DNA from: Krasilnikoviella flava
GTDB lineage: Bacteria > Actinomycetota > Actinomycetes > Actinomycetales > Cellulomonadaceae
Assembly: GCF_900167525.1 (NCBI RefSeq)
Contig: NZ_FUZQ01000004.1
Span: forward strand, 491,545-555,544
Direction: 5' to 3'
DNA length: 64,000 nucleotides
Part shown: in pieces, positions 1 to 8,573 of the stretch
How the letters are laid out: each line of letters begins with the position of its first letter
How positions within the stretch are numbered: position 1 is the first letter of the stretch
Program-made: the position numbers and the translations under genes
Notes under the pieces: model-generated
Told to the model about the DNA's origin: nothing
Databases searched by the model: none
The model's input: the letters and a program-made list of their open reading frames with translations, nothing else

Positions 1-1
1 C

Positions 2-565
2 CAGGGTGACGCGGCCGAGCTGGACGACCTGGACCGCCTGTACGACACCGTCAAGCGGGACAAGGGCTCGATCGACGTGCTGTGGGCCAGCGCCGGCATG
101 GGCGAACCTGCCGTCCTCGGCGAGATCACCGAGGAACAGTTCCACCGGGCCTTCTCGCTCAACGCGCGCGGCACGCTGTTCACCGTGCAGAAGGCGCTGC
201 CGCTGATCAACGACAACGGTTCGATCCTCATGACCGGATCGAACGCCTCCCTCGGCGCCTTCCCCGGCTGGAGCCTCTACGCGGGAAGCAAGGCCGTCCA
301 GCAGGCGTGGGCCCGCGTCTGGCTCAACGAGCTGCGCGACCGCAAGATCCGGGTCAACGTCCTGACCCCGGGCCAGGTCGCCACCGCAAAGCAGGAAGAA
401 CTGTTCGACGAGTCGACCAGGGCCGCGTTCGAGTCCCTGATTCCGCGCGGAACGATGGGGCGCCCCGACGAGATCGCCACGGTCGCACTGTTCCTCGCAT
501 CCGACGACTCCGCGTACGTCAACGGCCTGGAACTGGTCGCCGACGGCGGCACCACCGCCGTCTGA
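2..565 (+). CDS. Short-chain dehydrogenase/reductase, 5' truncated
   Basis: The window begins inside this gene, so the N-terminal NAD(P)-binding glycine motif is missing. What remains is a classical SDR: the SAG tripeptide stands where NAG usually sits, a serine-rich strand (TGSNASLG) supplies the catalytic Ser, and YAGSK gives the Tyr-x3-Lys pair. The C-terminus ends in LVADGGTTAV, the usual close of this family. It would carry out NAD(P)-dependent oxidoreduction of an alcohol or ketone; the substrate cannot be told. It lies 34 bp upstream of another NAD(P)-binding protein on the same strand, probably in one transcript. Confidence 0.9.
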   Translation, partial: QGDAAELDDLDRLYDTVKRDKGSIDVLWASAGMGEPAVLGEITEEQFHRAFSLNARGTLFTVQKALPLINDNGSILMTGSNASLGAFPGWSLYAGSKAVQQAWARVWLNELRDRKIRVNVLTPGQVATAKQEELFDESTRAAFESLIPRGTMGRPDEIATVALFLASDDSAYVNGLELVADGGTTAV

Positions 566-599
566 GCCACACATCGCAAGCACAGGAAGAGAGGACCTC

Positions 600-1223
600 A
601 TGAGCAGCATCACCATCATCGGTACGGGGAACATGGCCCGCGCGATCGGCACGCGCGCGGTGGCGGGCGGCGACAGCGTCGAGATCATGGGGCGCGACCG
701 GTCCAGGGTCGAAGGTCTGGCCCAGGCCTTGGGCGGGGGTGCGACCGCCGGCACGTGGGGCGCCGTCCCGGCCGGGGACATCGTCGTCATGGCTCTCTTG
801 CACGACGGCGTGGTCCCCGTCGTCGCCGAGTACGGCGACGCACTCACGGGCAAGGTCATCGTCGACATCAGCAACCCCTTCAACGCCACGTTTGACGGCC
901 TGGCGCACGGCGACGGGACTTCGGTCGCTCAGGAGGCCGCCAAGGTGGCGCCGTCCGGCGCCAGCGTGGTGAAGGCCTTCAACACCATCTTTCGCCATGT
1001 CCTGGAGAGCGGCCGGCCCACCGTCTTCATCGCCGGTGACGATGCACGGGCGAAGGCGGAAGTGGCGGAGTTCATCACGGGCATGGGACTTCGTTCCCTC
1101 GATGTCGGCGGCGTCACGATGGCGCACTGGCTGGAAGGGATGGGGCTCGTCACCGTAGGTCTCGCCGGGAACGGGATCGGCCACGGGAACTTCGCCCTCG
1201 GCGTCGCCGAGCTCGCCGGCTGA
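600..1223 (+). CDS. NADPH-dependent F420 reductase-like NAD(P)-binding protein
   Basis: A 207-residue protein that starts with a Rossmann dinucleotide motif (ITIIGTGNMARAIG) and continues with VDISNPFN and VKAFNTIF, both typical of the F420-NADPH oxidoreductase / NADP-binding family (PF03807 type). The ATG has a good ribosome site (GAGAGGA) 7 bases upstream. The family moves hydride between NADP and flavin-like cofactors, but many members have no known substrate. The stop codon at 1221-1223 is followed in the same frame by a decayed protease fragment, suggesting a deletion joined two unrelated genes. Confidence 0.85.
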   Translation: MSSITIIGTGNMARAIGTRAVAGGDSVEIMGRDRSRVEGLAQALGGGATAGTWGAVPAGDIVVMALLHDGVVPVVAEYGDALTGKVIVDISNPFNATFDGLAHGDGTSVAQEAAKVAPSGASVVKAFNTIFRHVLESGRPTVFIAGDDARAKAEVAEFITGMGLRSLDVGGVTMAHWLEGMGLVTVGLAGNGIGHGNFALGVAELAG

Positions 1224-1580
1224 GTCGCCATACAGCTCGGCCTCGTCATTCCCGCTCTGACCGAGGAGCTCGTGTTCCGCGGCGTCCTGTTCCGGAACGT
1301 CGAGCGCTGGACCGGGACCTGGATCGCACTCGTCCTGACCGGCTCGTTGTTCGGCCTGATCCACCTGCTCGACGCGAACGCCAACCTGTGGGGCGCCGTC
1401 GCCATCGCCATCGAAGCGGGCGGGATGTTGACCGCCGCGTACGTCGCCACCCGCAAGCTCTGGGTGCCGATCGGTCTGCACTTCGGCTGGAACGTCGCCG
1501 CGAGCGCCATATTCAGCACCGAGGTGTCCGGCAGCAACACCCCGCAGGGCTTGCTGGACGCGACGATGTCTGGTCCGTCG
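1224..1580 (+). pseudogene. CPBP intramembrane metalloprotease remnant
   Basis: The reading frame after the TGA at 1221-1223 encodes the conserved core of a CPBP (Abi/Rce1) membrane protease: EELVFRG carries the EExxxR motif, FGLIH the FxxxH motif and LHFGWN the HxxxN motif, with membrane-spanning stretches between them. No start codon with a ribosome site precedes the core, the N-terminal helices are missing, and after about LLDATMSGP the frame turns into basic low-complexity sequence instead of the last helix. I read it as a pseudogene truncated at both ends; the 3' limit is approximate. The following 140 bases to 1723 hold nothing else I can identify. Confidence 0.7.
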
Positions 1581-1723
1581 CCGGGCGCGCGGCCCGGGCG
1601 ATCGTGGCTGCAGGACCGTGAACGACATCAGTGTCATCGGGCTGCGACACCTCGGCGCCGGCCTCTCGGGCTGAGCGCCCGCACCACCCATCATCCGCAG
1701 CATCGCCCACAAGGAGCAGCACC

Positions 1724-2668
1724 TTGCGAGTCTTCGTCACTGGCGGGACCGGCCATTCCGGTTCGCACATCATCCCCGAGCTCGTCGGCGCGGGGCACGA
1801 GGTCACTGGCCTGGCACGGTCGGACGAGGCCGCGACGACGCTGTCCGCGCTCGGCGCCACGGTGCGGCGCGGCGACCTCCGGGACCTCGACGGTCTCAAG
1901 GAGGCGGCGTCGGACGCCGACGGCGTCATCCACGTCGCGCACCGGCAGGACCTGCTTCCGTCCGGTGGGATCGACGCCGTGGCCGCGGCGGAGGTCCCGA
2001 TCATGCTCGCCTACGGCGAGGCGCTCGCGGGAACCGGAAAGCCGTTGGTCGCGGCGGGGAGCATCGGCTCGCCCGGCAACGGGGGGATCCTCGCGCGGCC
2101 GGCCACCGAGGAGGACCCAGCCCTCCCTGTCGGCGACGAGCACCGGGGCACCCTGCGAGCTCGCAACGTCGTGGAGACTGCCGTGATCGGGCTCGCCGAG
2201 CGAGGAGTGCGCTCCTCGGTCGTGCGGATCGCCAACATCGCGCACAGCACGGCCGATCGCGCCGGCTTCCTCCCCATGCTGATCGCGCTCGCGAAGGAGA
2301 AGGGCTTCGCCGGCTACCCCGGAGACGGCGCGAACATGTGGAACGCGGTGCACGTCCGCGATGTCGCCTCCTTGTTCCGGCTCGCCCTGGAGAAGGGCCC
2401 GGCGGGCAGGTACTGGCACGCGGTGGGGGACGGTGGCATCCCGGTCCGCGAGATCGCCGAGGCCATCGGCAGCCGGCTGGGCTTGCCCGCGGCGAGCGTT
2501 CCCCTGGACGAGCTGATGCTGCCGGGACACTTCGGGTTCCTCGCGAATGTGGTCACGCAGAGCTACCCGGTGTCGAACCTCATCTCCCGCCGGACCCTCG
2601 GCTGGGAACCCGCTCGGCCCGGCCTGCTCGCCGACCTCGACAACGGCCGCTACTTCCCCGTCAGCTGA
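1724..2668 (+). CDS. Atypical extended SDR (NAD-dependent epimerase-like) oxidoreductase
   Basis: A 314-residue protein beginning MRVFVTGGTGHSG, the TGxxGxxG cofactor motif of extended/atypical SDRs. The chosen TTG start has AAGGAG 8 bases upstream and puts the Rossmann strand at the N-terminus; the frame stays open further upstream but without family sequence. The usual active-site YxxxK is not visible: the matching region reads DEHRGTLRARNVV. The end (LGWEPARPGLLADLDNG) fits an actinobacterial group loosely annotated as 3-beta-HSD-like. A reaction cannot be assigned. It faces the convergent hydrolase gene that ends at 2744. Confidence 0.85.
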   Translation: MRVFVTGGTGHSGSHIIPELVGAGHEVTGLARSDEAATTLSALGATVRRGDLRDLDGLKEAASDADGVIHVAHRQDLLPSGGIDAVAAAEVPIMLAYGEALAGTGKPLVAAGSIGSPGNGGILARPATEEDPALPVGDEHRGTLRARNVVETAVIGLAERGVRSSVVRIANIAHSTADRAGFLPMLIALAKEKGFAGYPGDGANMWNAVHVRDVASLFRLALEKGPAGRYWHAVGDGGIPVREIAEAIGSRLGLPAASVPLDELMLPGHFGFLANVVTQSYPVSNLISRRTLGWEPARPGLLADLDNGRYFPVS

Positions 2669-2743
2669 AGGAGGGACCCGACCTGCCACGTGAGGGTCCG
2701 CAGACATTTCGCGAGAGGCGTGCCCGGCCCGATCCGTCCGGTG

Positions 2744-3583
2744 TCAGGCGGGTGCGGGCTCGGACCGGTCGACGTGCTCGAGCGCCCAGGTGAGCGCGCG
2801 GTCGGCGACCCTTTCCCACCCCGGCGCGGCGCAGGTCCAGTGGTCGCGCCCCTCGAACTCGTCGTACTCGGTGACCGCCGGTGACTTCTCCCAGTACTTG
2901 GCGTTCGACCGGTTCACGGACGGCGGCATGATGTGGTCCTTCTCGCCGGCGATGAACAGCAGCGGCGCGCGGTCGGTGCTGAAGTCCACCCAGGTCTCCT
3001 GGTGGCCGGGCTTGAAGTTGGCGATCAGGCCGTAGTCCCAGACCCAACGGCCGGGGGCTGGGATCGCGTAGCGATCCCACACCGCACGCGACTCCTCCGC
3101 AGAGAGGGTGTTGGTGAACGCGTAGTGGAACTCCTCGGGGGTGAACCCGACGGCGCGGTGCCTCGTCGCCGGGTTCTTGAGCGCCGGGAAGAGCGACTTC
3201 GCCTGTGACGGCGGGGTGACCCGGACGCCCTCGGTGGGTGCGGAGTCGATGACCACTCCGGCGGCGCCGAGCCCGCGGGCAAGGAGGATCTGGGTGAGGG
3301 CGCCCCCGAAGGAGTGACCCATGATGATCGGCGGGCGGTCCAGGCCGCTGATGACGTCGGCGAGGTGCTCGACGGTCTCGGGGACGGTCAGGTCCGCGAT
3401 GATCTCCGGGCTCTCCCGGAGGGCCTCGACCTCGATCTCGAACCCGGGGTAGGCCGGCGTCAGGACGGTGAAGCCCTGCTGCTGGTAGCGGTGGACCCAG
3501 CCCTCCCAGCTGCGGGGTGTCATCCATAGTCCGTGGACGAGGACGACGGTGTCGGGCGCGCTGCTTCCGGTCGTGTCACTCAT
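2744..3583 (-). CDS. Alpha/beta hydrolase
   Basis: This 279-residue protein has the alpha/beta hydrolase plan: oxyanion-loop HGLW near residue 18, nucleophile elbow GHSFGG, acid residue in GEKDHIMPP and the histidine in GRDHWTC. It is therefore probably an active esterase or hydrolase; it has no signal peptide and should be cytoplasmic. It is the second gene of a two-gene unit, 13 bp behind the chloroperoxidase-like hydrolase, so the palindrome at 4484-4508 would control both. Substrate unknown. Confidence 0.88.
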   Translation of the reverse strand: MSDTTGSSAPDTVVLVHGLWMTPRSWEGWVHRYQQQGFTVLTPAYPGFEIEVEALRESPEIIADLTVPETVEHLADVISGLDRPPIIMGHSFGGALTQILLARGLGAAGVVIDSAPTEGVRVTPPSQAKSLFPALKNPATRHRAVGFTPEEFHYAFTNTLSAEESRAVWDRYAIPAPGRWVWDYGLIANFKPGHQETWVDFSTDRAPLLFIAGEKDHIMPPSVNRSNAKYWEKSPAVTEYDEFEGRDHWTCAAPGWERVADRALTWALEHVDRSEPAPA

Positions 3584-3596
3584 GGTGTGGCCTCTC

Positions 3597-4421
3597 TCAG
3601 GAGTCGATGAACGCCAGCAGGTCCGCGTGCAGCCGTTCGCGGTCGGTATCGGGCAGGGCGTGGCCGCTGCCGGGGTACGTCAAGAGTCGGGCGTCCGCGA
3701 TGAGCTCGACCGACCGTTTGCCCCCGACCTCGTAGGGCACGATCTGGTCGTCGTCCCCGTGGATCACGAGGGCGGGGACGTCGATCGCGGCGAGATCGGG
3801 GCGAAAGTCCGTTGCGGAGAAGGCCGCGATGCATTCGTAGGCGGCGCGGTGCCCGCAGGCCATGCTCTGCAGCCAGAACGCGTCCCGGACACCCTGATCG
3901 ACGTCCCCGCGGCGGTTGTGGCCGAAGAACGGTCCGTCTGCCAGGTCGCGGTAGAGCTGGGACCGGTCGGCCCGCTCGCCGGCGCGGATCTGGTCGAACA
4001 CCTCCATCGGCAGCCCGTCCGGGTTGTCGTCGGTGCGGACCATCAGGGGTGGGACGGCGGAGACCAGGACGACGCGAGCGACCCGGTCGGTGCCGTGCCG
4101 CGAGACGTACCGCACGACCTCGCCGCCGCCGGTGGAATGGCCGACCAGGGTGACGTCGTGCAGGTCGAGGGCGTCGATCAGGCAGGCCAGGTCGTCGGCG
4201 TAGGTGTCCATCTCGTTGCCGTCCCAGGTGCGGCTCGAACGGCCGTGCCCGCGGCGGTCGTGCGCGATGGCGCGGTGGCCGTGCTCGGCGAGGAAGAGCG
4301 CCGCAGCCGCCCAGGCGTCGGAGTTGAGGGGCCAGCCATGGCTGAGGAGGACCGGCGTCCCTTCCGAACCCCAGTCGGTGTAGAAGATGTCGGCGCCGTC
4401 GTCAGCGGTGATGGTGGGCAC
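3597..4421 (-). CDS. Non-haem chloroperoxidase-like alpha/beta hydrolase
   Basis: The 274-residue product resembles cofactor-free haloperoxidases and aryl esterases: HGWPLNSD oxyanion loop, nucleophile elbow GHSTGGGEV, acid in [10 protein letters not shown] and catalytic His in GSGHALPD. Such enzymes hydrolyse esters and can perhydrolyse small acids; the physiological substrate is seldom known. It is the first gene of a unit with the next hydrolase. A palindrome CGGACCACG-N7-CGTAGTCCG lies 63 bases upstream of the start, and a closely similar copy precedes the secreted hydrolase at 7430-8275. Confidence 0.9.
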   Translation of the reverse strand: MPTITADDGADIFYTDWGSEGTPVLLSHGWPLNSDAWAAAALFLAEHGHRAIAHDRRGHGRSSRTWDGNEMDTYADDLACLIDALDLHDVTLVGHSTGGGEVVRYVSRHGTDRVARVVLVSAVPPLMVRTDDNPDGLPMEVFDQIRAGERADRSQLYRDLADGPFFGHNRRGDVDQGVRDAFWLQSMACGHRAAYECIAAFSATDFRPDLAAIDVPALVIHGDDDQIVPYEVGGKRSVELIADARLLTYPGSGHALPDTDRERLHADLLAFIDS

Positions 4422-4483
4422 GATGGCCTCCTGGAGTCGATCGGCACGAGGACCTCTTGAGCCTCGCCGGGCTCGACCTCGCG

Positions 4484-4508
4484 CGGACCACGTGTTCCTC
4501 GTAGTCCG
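4484..4508. promoter_or_regulatory. Palindromic operator candidate, copy 1
   Basis: Inverted repeat of 9-bp half sites CGGACCACG and CGTAGTCCG (8 of 9 positions pair) separated by 7 bp, between the LAL regulator gene and the start of the hydrolase at 4421. It matches the copy at 8332-8356 at 21 of 25 positions. Both copies lie 55-65 bases upstream of hydrolase starts, which suggests binding of a common regulator. Confidence 0.5.
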
Positions 4509-4517
4509 GCGCCCGCA

Positions 4518-7283
4518 CTACGGATCGATGGGGCCAAGGTTCTCGGAGAGCTGCCGGCGCGAGGTGATCCCGAGCTTCTGGAACACCTTCCGCAGGTGGT
4601 AGTCGATGGTGTTGGGGCTCAGGAACATGCGGGCCGCGATCTCGGCGTTGGTGCGTCCTGCCGCCGCCATCGTCGCGATGGCCCGTTCCTGCGTCGTGAG
4701 GTCGTGCCCGGAAGCCGGTCCCGGCAGACTCGCGGAGCCGCCGGCCGCCACGAGCTCGGCGCGAATCCGGTCCTGGAAGACGGAGGCGCCGCTGCGGGTG
4801 GCGTGCTCCATGGCGAGTCGGAGCTGCAGGGCCGCCTCACGTCGTCGGCGAGCCCGACGTAGCCACTCGCCGTAGACGAGATGCGAGCGCGCGAGCTCGA
4901 CCACGGCCCCGGTCGTCGTGAGCGCGTCGATCGACGCCGCATAGTGGTGCTCGCTGTCGTCGGTGCCCGTCAGCGCCAGGGCGCGCTCGGCCAGGCCGCG
5001 GCACCACGCGGACCCGTTCGCCCGTGCCCGCGCGTGCAGCGCGCCGGCTGCTCGCGCCGCGTCGCTCAGGTGGCCGCTCCGGACGGCTGCCTCGGCGTAG
5101 TCGGCGTAATGGAGCGGCGTGACCTGCAGGAAAGGGGCCTCGACCAGGGGGTGCAGGCGCTCGAAGGCGGCACCGTAGCGACGCTCGGCGAGGTTGCGGA
5201 CGGCGAGTGCTGCGGTCGTCGTCGCCTCGACCCCGCCCCACCCGGCCGCTCCGGCGCCCTTTCCGAGCGCGTCGACCCCGGCTTCCGGGCTACCGGTCCA
5301 GGCCATGACCGCGGCGTTGACCACGTTCTCACCGTCGTAGCCCATGGCCCGGCGGACCTCGCGGACCGTGGCGTCGTAGGAACGGGCACGAGTCACCGTG
5401 CCGCCCATGAGCTCGGAGAGCGCACCGACCCACAGCAGCGTGTCGAGCGCCTGGAGCGCGCCGGTGTCGCGAGCGGCGCGCATCGCCCGCTCCAGTCCCG
5501 CCCGACGACCGGTGTCGTCCCAGAGAAAGGCACCGAGGGCGGCGATCAGGGTGCCCATGTGGAGCATCTGCCGGTCCGGCAGGTCGAGGATCGCGTCGAA
5601 CGCCTCACGCACCGGTCGGATGGCGCGTCCGTACGGCTCGAGGACGAGCGCGGCGACTCCCCGGAGGATCACCGAAGCGGGGCCGGGGGGCTCGGCGCCG
5701 GCGGCGATCCGACGTCCCAGTGTCGGGACGTCGACGCCGACGAGGAGCCGGTCCGCGCTGCTGCACCGCTCGAACGCCTGCACCAGGGCACGCTGCTCTC
5801 GTTCGACGTCGAGTCCGTGGAACTCGTCGGCCGCGCGCAGGTGGTCGGCGGTCGACGCCCGGACCCCGTCGGGATCGGCGACGAACAACGCGACGGCGCT
5901 GCGGACGAGGATCGCCCGGCCTCGCGTCACCCGGTCGAGGTCCGCGTCCCGAACGTCGGAGAGCAGGCGCCCGGCGACGTCGGCGGCGCCGGACTCCAAC
6001 GCGGCCTCGGCGGCACCGACCAACCGCTCACCTCTCACCGGCCCCGCCGGGGTGAGCTCGGCGGCGCGTGCGAGGATGCTCGCGCGCGACGACGAACCGC
6101 CCCGTTGCGCTGCGAGGTCGGACGCCCTCACGAGACGCTCGGCGACGACCTCGTCCGTCCCGATCGTCGCGCGTGACGCATGCCAAGCCTCGGACTCGAG
6201 CAGTCCGAGCTTCGTCGCCGCTGCCGCCAGTGCCCCGTGGACTCTGCGACGCTCGGCTCGGGACGACGACCCGTACACCGCGGAGCGGACCAAAGGATGG
6301 CGGAACCCGACGACCGGTTCGAGGTGCACGAGGCCCGCCGTCTCCGCGTCGTCCCTGCGGGCGGGGTCGATGGCGAGGGTGTCGCTGGCGACCTCGAGCA
6401 GCTCGTGGTTGCCCGTCGAGTCCGCCGCCGCGAGCAGGAGCCACCGTTGCGACTCCCCGGGCAGGTGCATGACGCGGCGCAGGTAGTGGGCCTCGAGGTG
6501 CTGCCCGACCGGCACCGGCTCCGGCCCGAGGCCGAGGTCGGTCAGCTCCCGCAGCAGCGGATCGGCGGCGAGGTCGACCAGCGCCAGCGGATTGCCGTCC
6601 GTCGCGCGGATGATCGCGGCCGCGGCGGTCGGAGTGAACGGACCGGCAGGCGAACGGTTCAGCAGTGTCGCGGCCGGCTCGGGAGCAAGGCCTGCGAGCC
6701 TGAGGACCGGCACCCCGCGCAGCACCGTCTCCAGCCCGAGTTCCGGGCGCCCGGCAAAGGTCAGCGCCACGCGCTCCGCGCCGAGCCGGCGTGCGACGAA
6801 AGCGAACGCTTCGAGACTCTCCGGGTCGAGGAGATGCGCGTCGTCGACGGCGCAGGCCAGCCCTGGCCCGGTGCTCGCGGCGGCAAGGAGGCTGAGCACG
6901 CCCAGGCCGACGAGGAACCGGTCCGGCGGAGGGCCGTCCGCGACTCCTGATGCGACACGGAGGCTGAGGCGCTGCCGCTCGGGGATCTCGGCCAGGTGCT
7001 CACGCAGCAGGCCGGTGAGGCGCTCGACCGCCGCGTACGGCATGGACGACTCCGACTCGTACCCGCCGAGTCGCAGGACCTGCATCCCGGCGCCTGGCGT
7101 CGTGGCCGTGAGCAGAGTCGTCTTTCCCACGCCGGGTTCCCCGAGTATCAGCAGTGCGCTCCCGTGCCCGTTGCGGGCCGAGCCGATCACCTCGGCGACC
7201 CGTCGCTGTTCACTCTCGCGGCCGAGCAGGCCGCTGGTGCCGTGCACGATCGACACGATAGGGAAGCGCTCCCACGGCGGCAC
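4518..7283 (-). CDS. LuxR-family ATPase regulator (LAL/MalT type)
   Basis: A 921-residue regulator of the LAL class. Walker A (GEPGVGKTT) lies near residues 48-56 and a Walker-B-like ACAVDDAHLLD near 160, followed by a long helical repeat region. A LuxR helix-turn-helix (LTTQERAIATMAAAGRTN onward, with NTIDYHLRKVFQKLGI) forms the last 65 residues. LAL proteins bind ATP and an inducer, then activate nearby genes. GTG at 7283 gives the longest frame; GTG codons at about 7254 and 7245 are alternative starts. It sits between two hydrolase units that share a palindrome, so they are its likely targets. Confidence 0.9.
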   Translation of the reverse strand: MPPWERFPIVSIVHGTSGLLGRESEQRRVAEVIGSARNGHGSALLILGEPGVGKTTLLTATTPGAGMQVLRLGGYESESSMPYAAVERLTGLLREHLAEIPERQRLSLRVASGVADGPPPDRFLVGLGVLSLLAAASTGPGLACAVDDAHLLDPESLEAFAFVARRLGAERVALTFAGRPELGLETVLRGVPVLRLAGLAPEPAATLLNRSPAGPFTPTAAAAIIRATDGNPLALVDLAADPLLRELTDLGLGPEPVPVGQHLEAHYLRRVMHLPGESQRWLLLAAADSTGNHELLEVASDTLAIDPARRDDAETAGLVHLEPVVGFRHPLVRSAVYGSSSRAERRRVHGALAAAATKLGLLESEAWHASRATIGTDEVVAERLVRASDLAAQRGGSSSRASILARAAELTPAGPVRGERLVGAAEAALESGAADVAGRLLSDVRDADLDRVTRGRAILVRSAVALFVADPDGVRASTADHLRAADEFHGLDVEREQRALVQAFERCSSADRLLVGVDVPTLGRRIAAGAEPPGPASVILRGVAALVLEPYGRAIRPVREAFDAILDLPDRQMLHMGTLIAALGAFLWDDTGRRAGLERAMRAARDTGALQALDTLLWVGALSELMGGTVTRARSYDATVREVRRAMGYDGENVVNAAVMAWTGSPEAGVDALGKGAGAAGWGGVEATTTAALAVRNLAERRYGAAFERLHPLVEAPFLQVTPLHYADYAEAAVRSGHLSDAARAAGALHARARANGSAWCRGLAERALALTGTDDSEHHYAASIDALTTTGAVVELARSHLVYGEWLRRARRRREAALQLRLAMEHATRSGASVFQDRIRAELVAAGGSASLPGPASGHDLTTQERAIATMAAAGRTNAEIAARMFLSPNTIDYHLRKVFQKLGITSRRQLSENLGPIDP

Positions 7284-7344
7284 GGCCGCGCGCGAATATC
7301 ACCCGCTCCGGGTCGATGTGCCCAGGCGCTCTCGGCACCAGGCT

Positions 7345-7382
7345 CGGGCCTGCCCGGCCGCAGGACGGCGCGGGCAGGCCCG
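7345..7382 (-). terminator. Hairpin terminator
   Basis: Perfect 12-bp stem (7345-7356 with 7371-7382) and 14-base loop, just below the stop codon of the secreted hydrolase at 7430 and above the regulator gene. No long U run, as is common in high-GC actinobacteria. Confidence 0.65.
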
Positions 7383-7386
7383 GTCA

Positions 7387-7418
7387 CAGACGTCGGCAGA
7401 CGTCGGCAGACGTCGGCA
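7387..7418. repeat. 10-bp tandem repeat, three copies
   Basis: Three exact copies of CAGACGTCGG at 7387-7396, 7397-7406 and 7407-7416 followed by CA. They lie between the hydrolase stop codon (7430) and the terminator hairpin. The period equals about one helical turn, so a stacked protein site is possible, but simple slippage is as likely. Confidence 0.8.
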
Positions 7419-7429
7419 TGGCATGGCGG

Positions 7430-8275
7430 CTACTTCGCGGCGGTCCTGATCACGTGGAGGACCTGGAACGGGTGGCTGATCATCACCGAGTGCGAGCTGC
7501 GGATCTCCACCGTCGTCGCGCCGGCGCGCTTCGCCATGGCCCGCTCCGCCTCCGGGGGGATGATGCGGTCGTTCTGAGCGACGACGTACCAGCTCGGGAT
7601 CGTCTTCCACGCCGGTGCACCCGACGGAGCGACGAGCGAAGCGAGGGCGCCCGGTCGCTGTGACCCCGCCATCGTCTCGGCCAGACGACGCGGGAGGTCC
7701 TGGGCGAACAGCCGCGGGTACCACTCCGGGTCGATGTAGGCGTCGGCGTTGCCGTCGCCGGCTCCGGGGAACGGACGGAGCACGAGGTGGTCGATCACGT
7801 CGGTGTGACCTCCGCCCAGGGCGTTCGCCTGTGCGACCGACTCTCCCTCGTCGAGCGCATACCCGGCCACGTACACGAGCGACTTCACCTGGCCGTTGCC
7901 CGTCGCCGCGTTCGTGATGACCGCACCGCCGTAGGAGTGGCCCACCAGGACGATCGGGCCTTCCACGGTCTCGAGGAACATCCGCAGGTACTCGGAGTCG
8001 TGCTCGATGCCGCGAAGCGGATTCGAGAAGGCCAGGACCGGGTAACCGTCGTCCTGCAGCCGTTCGGCCACGACGGTCCACCCGCTCGAGTCGGCGAACG
8101 CCCCGTGGACGAGGACGACGGTCGGCTTCGGAGCTGAGGGGCGGGCCTCCGCAACCACGGCTGGTGCGCCCGAGGGGCCCGCCGAGGCGGCGAGCGGGGC
8201 CAGACCGAACACGGCGACGAGCACCGTGATCAAGGCAGCGACTGCGCGGCGTGATCGGATCGCGTGCGACGACAT
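7430..8275 (-). CDS. Secreted alpha/beta hydrolase
   Basis: A 281-residue protein with a clear signal peptide: basic start (SSHAIRSRR), hydrophobic stretch from about residue 11 to 28, and an LAASA cleavage-type site. The mature part has HGAFADSSGW, nucleophile elbow GHSYGG, acid in AQNDRIIPP and histidine in SSHSVM. It is like the extracellular hydrolase/esterase family common in Streptomyces and related genera. Its own upstream region carries the second copy of the palindrome found before the other hydrolase pair, suggesting joint control. Substrate unknown. Confidence 0.9.
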   Translation of the reverse strand: MSSHAIRSRRAVAALITVLVAVFGLAPLAASAGPSGAPAVVAEARPSAPKPTVVLVHGAFADSSGWTVVAERLQDDGYPVLAFSNPLRGIEHDSEYLRMFLETVEGPIVLVGHSYGGAVITNAATGNGQVKSLVYVAGYALDEGESVAQANALGGGHTDVIDHLVLRPFPGAGDGNADAYIDPEWYPRLFAQDLPRRLAETMAGSQRPGALASLVAPSGAPAWKTIPSWYVVAQNDRIIPPEAERAMAKRAGATTVEIRSSHSVMISHPFQVLHVIRTAAK

Positions 8276-8331
8276 GGCATCTCCTTCGACAGCGTCAGGG
8301 GATGACCATCGTCACCGGCGACGGAGCAGTG

Positions 8332-8356
8332 CGGACCACGCGCTGTTCGTAGTCCG
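8332..8356. promoter_or_regulatory. Palindromic operator candidate, copy 2
   Basis: Same inverted repeat as at 4484-4508: CGGACCACG, 7 bp, CGTAGTCCG, 57 bases upstream of the secreted hydrolase start. It lies in the 298-base non-coding stretch between this gene and the STAS gene; I see no other gene there. Confidence 0.5.
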
Positions 8357-8573
8357 ACGTCCGCTGCCATGCCATCGCCGGCCCCTGCAGCGAGTACGCC
8401 GACGTCGTCATCGGCCGTGTGAACGGTACGTAAAGAAATCCTATGCCGAGGTTCCGTTCCCGGTCGGCGGAGGTGTACCGTTGCGGTCGTCGCGACGACG
8501 AGGTCGCGAGTCCGGAACGCAGTGCTCGAGACCGAGGCGTGCAGGACGCGGGACGTGGGACGAAGGTGTGGCA

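Noticed and set aside
519..1712. 397-residue minus-strand open frame over the first genes
   Set aside because: Basic low-complexity product, no start signal, and it lies fully opposite genes with clear domains.
4518..7283. LAL regulator as marker of an antibiotic biosynthesis cluster
   Set aside because: No polyketide synthase, non-ribosomal peptide synthetase or other assembly genes are near; only simple hydrolases and oxidoreductases.
7387..7418. CRISPR array
   Set aside because: Repeats are 10 bp and directly adjacent, with no spacers and no cas genes in the window.
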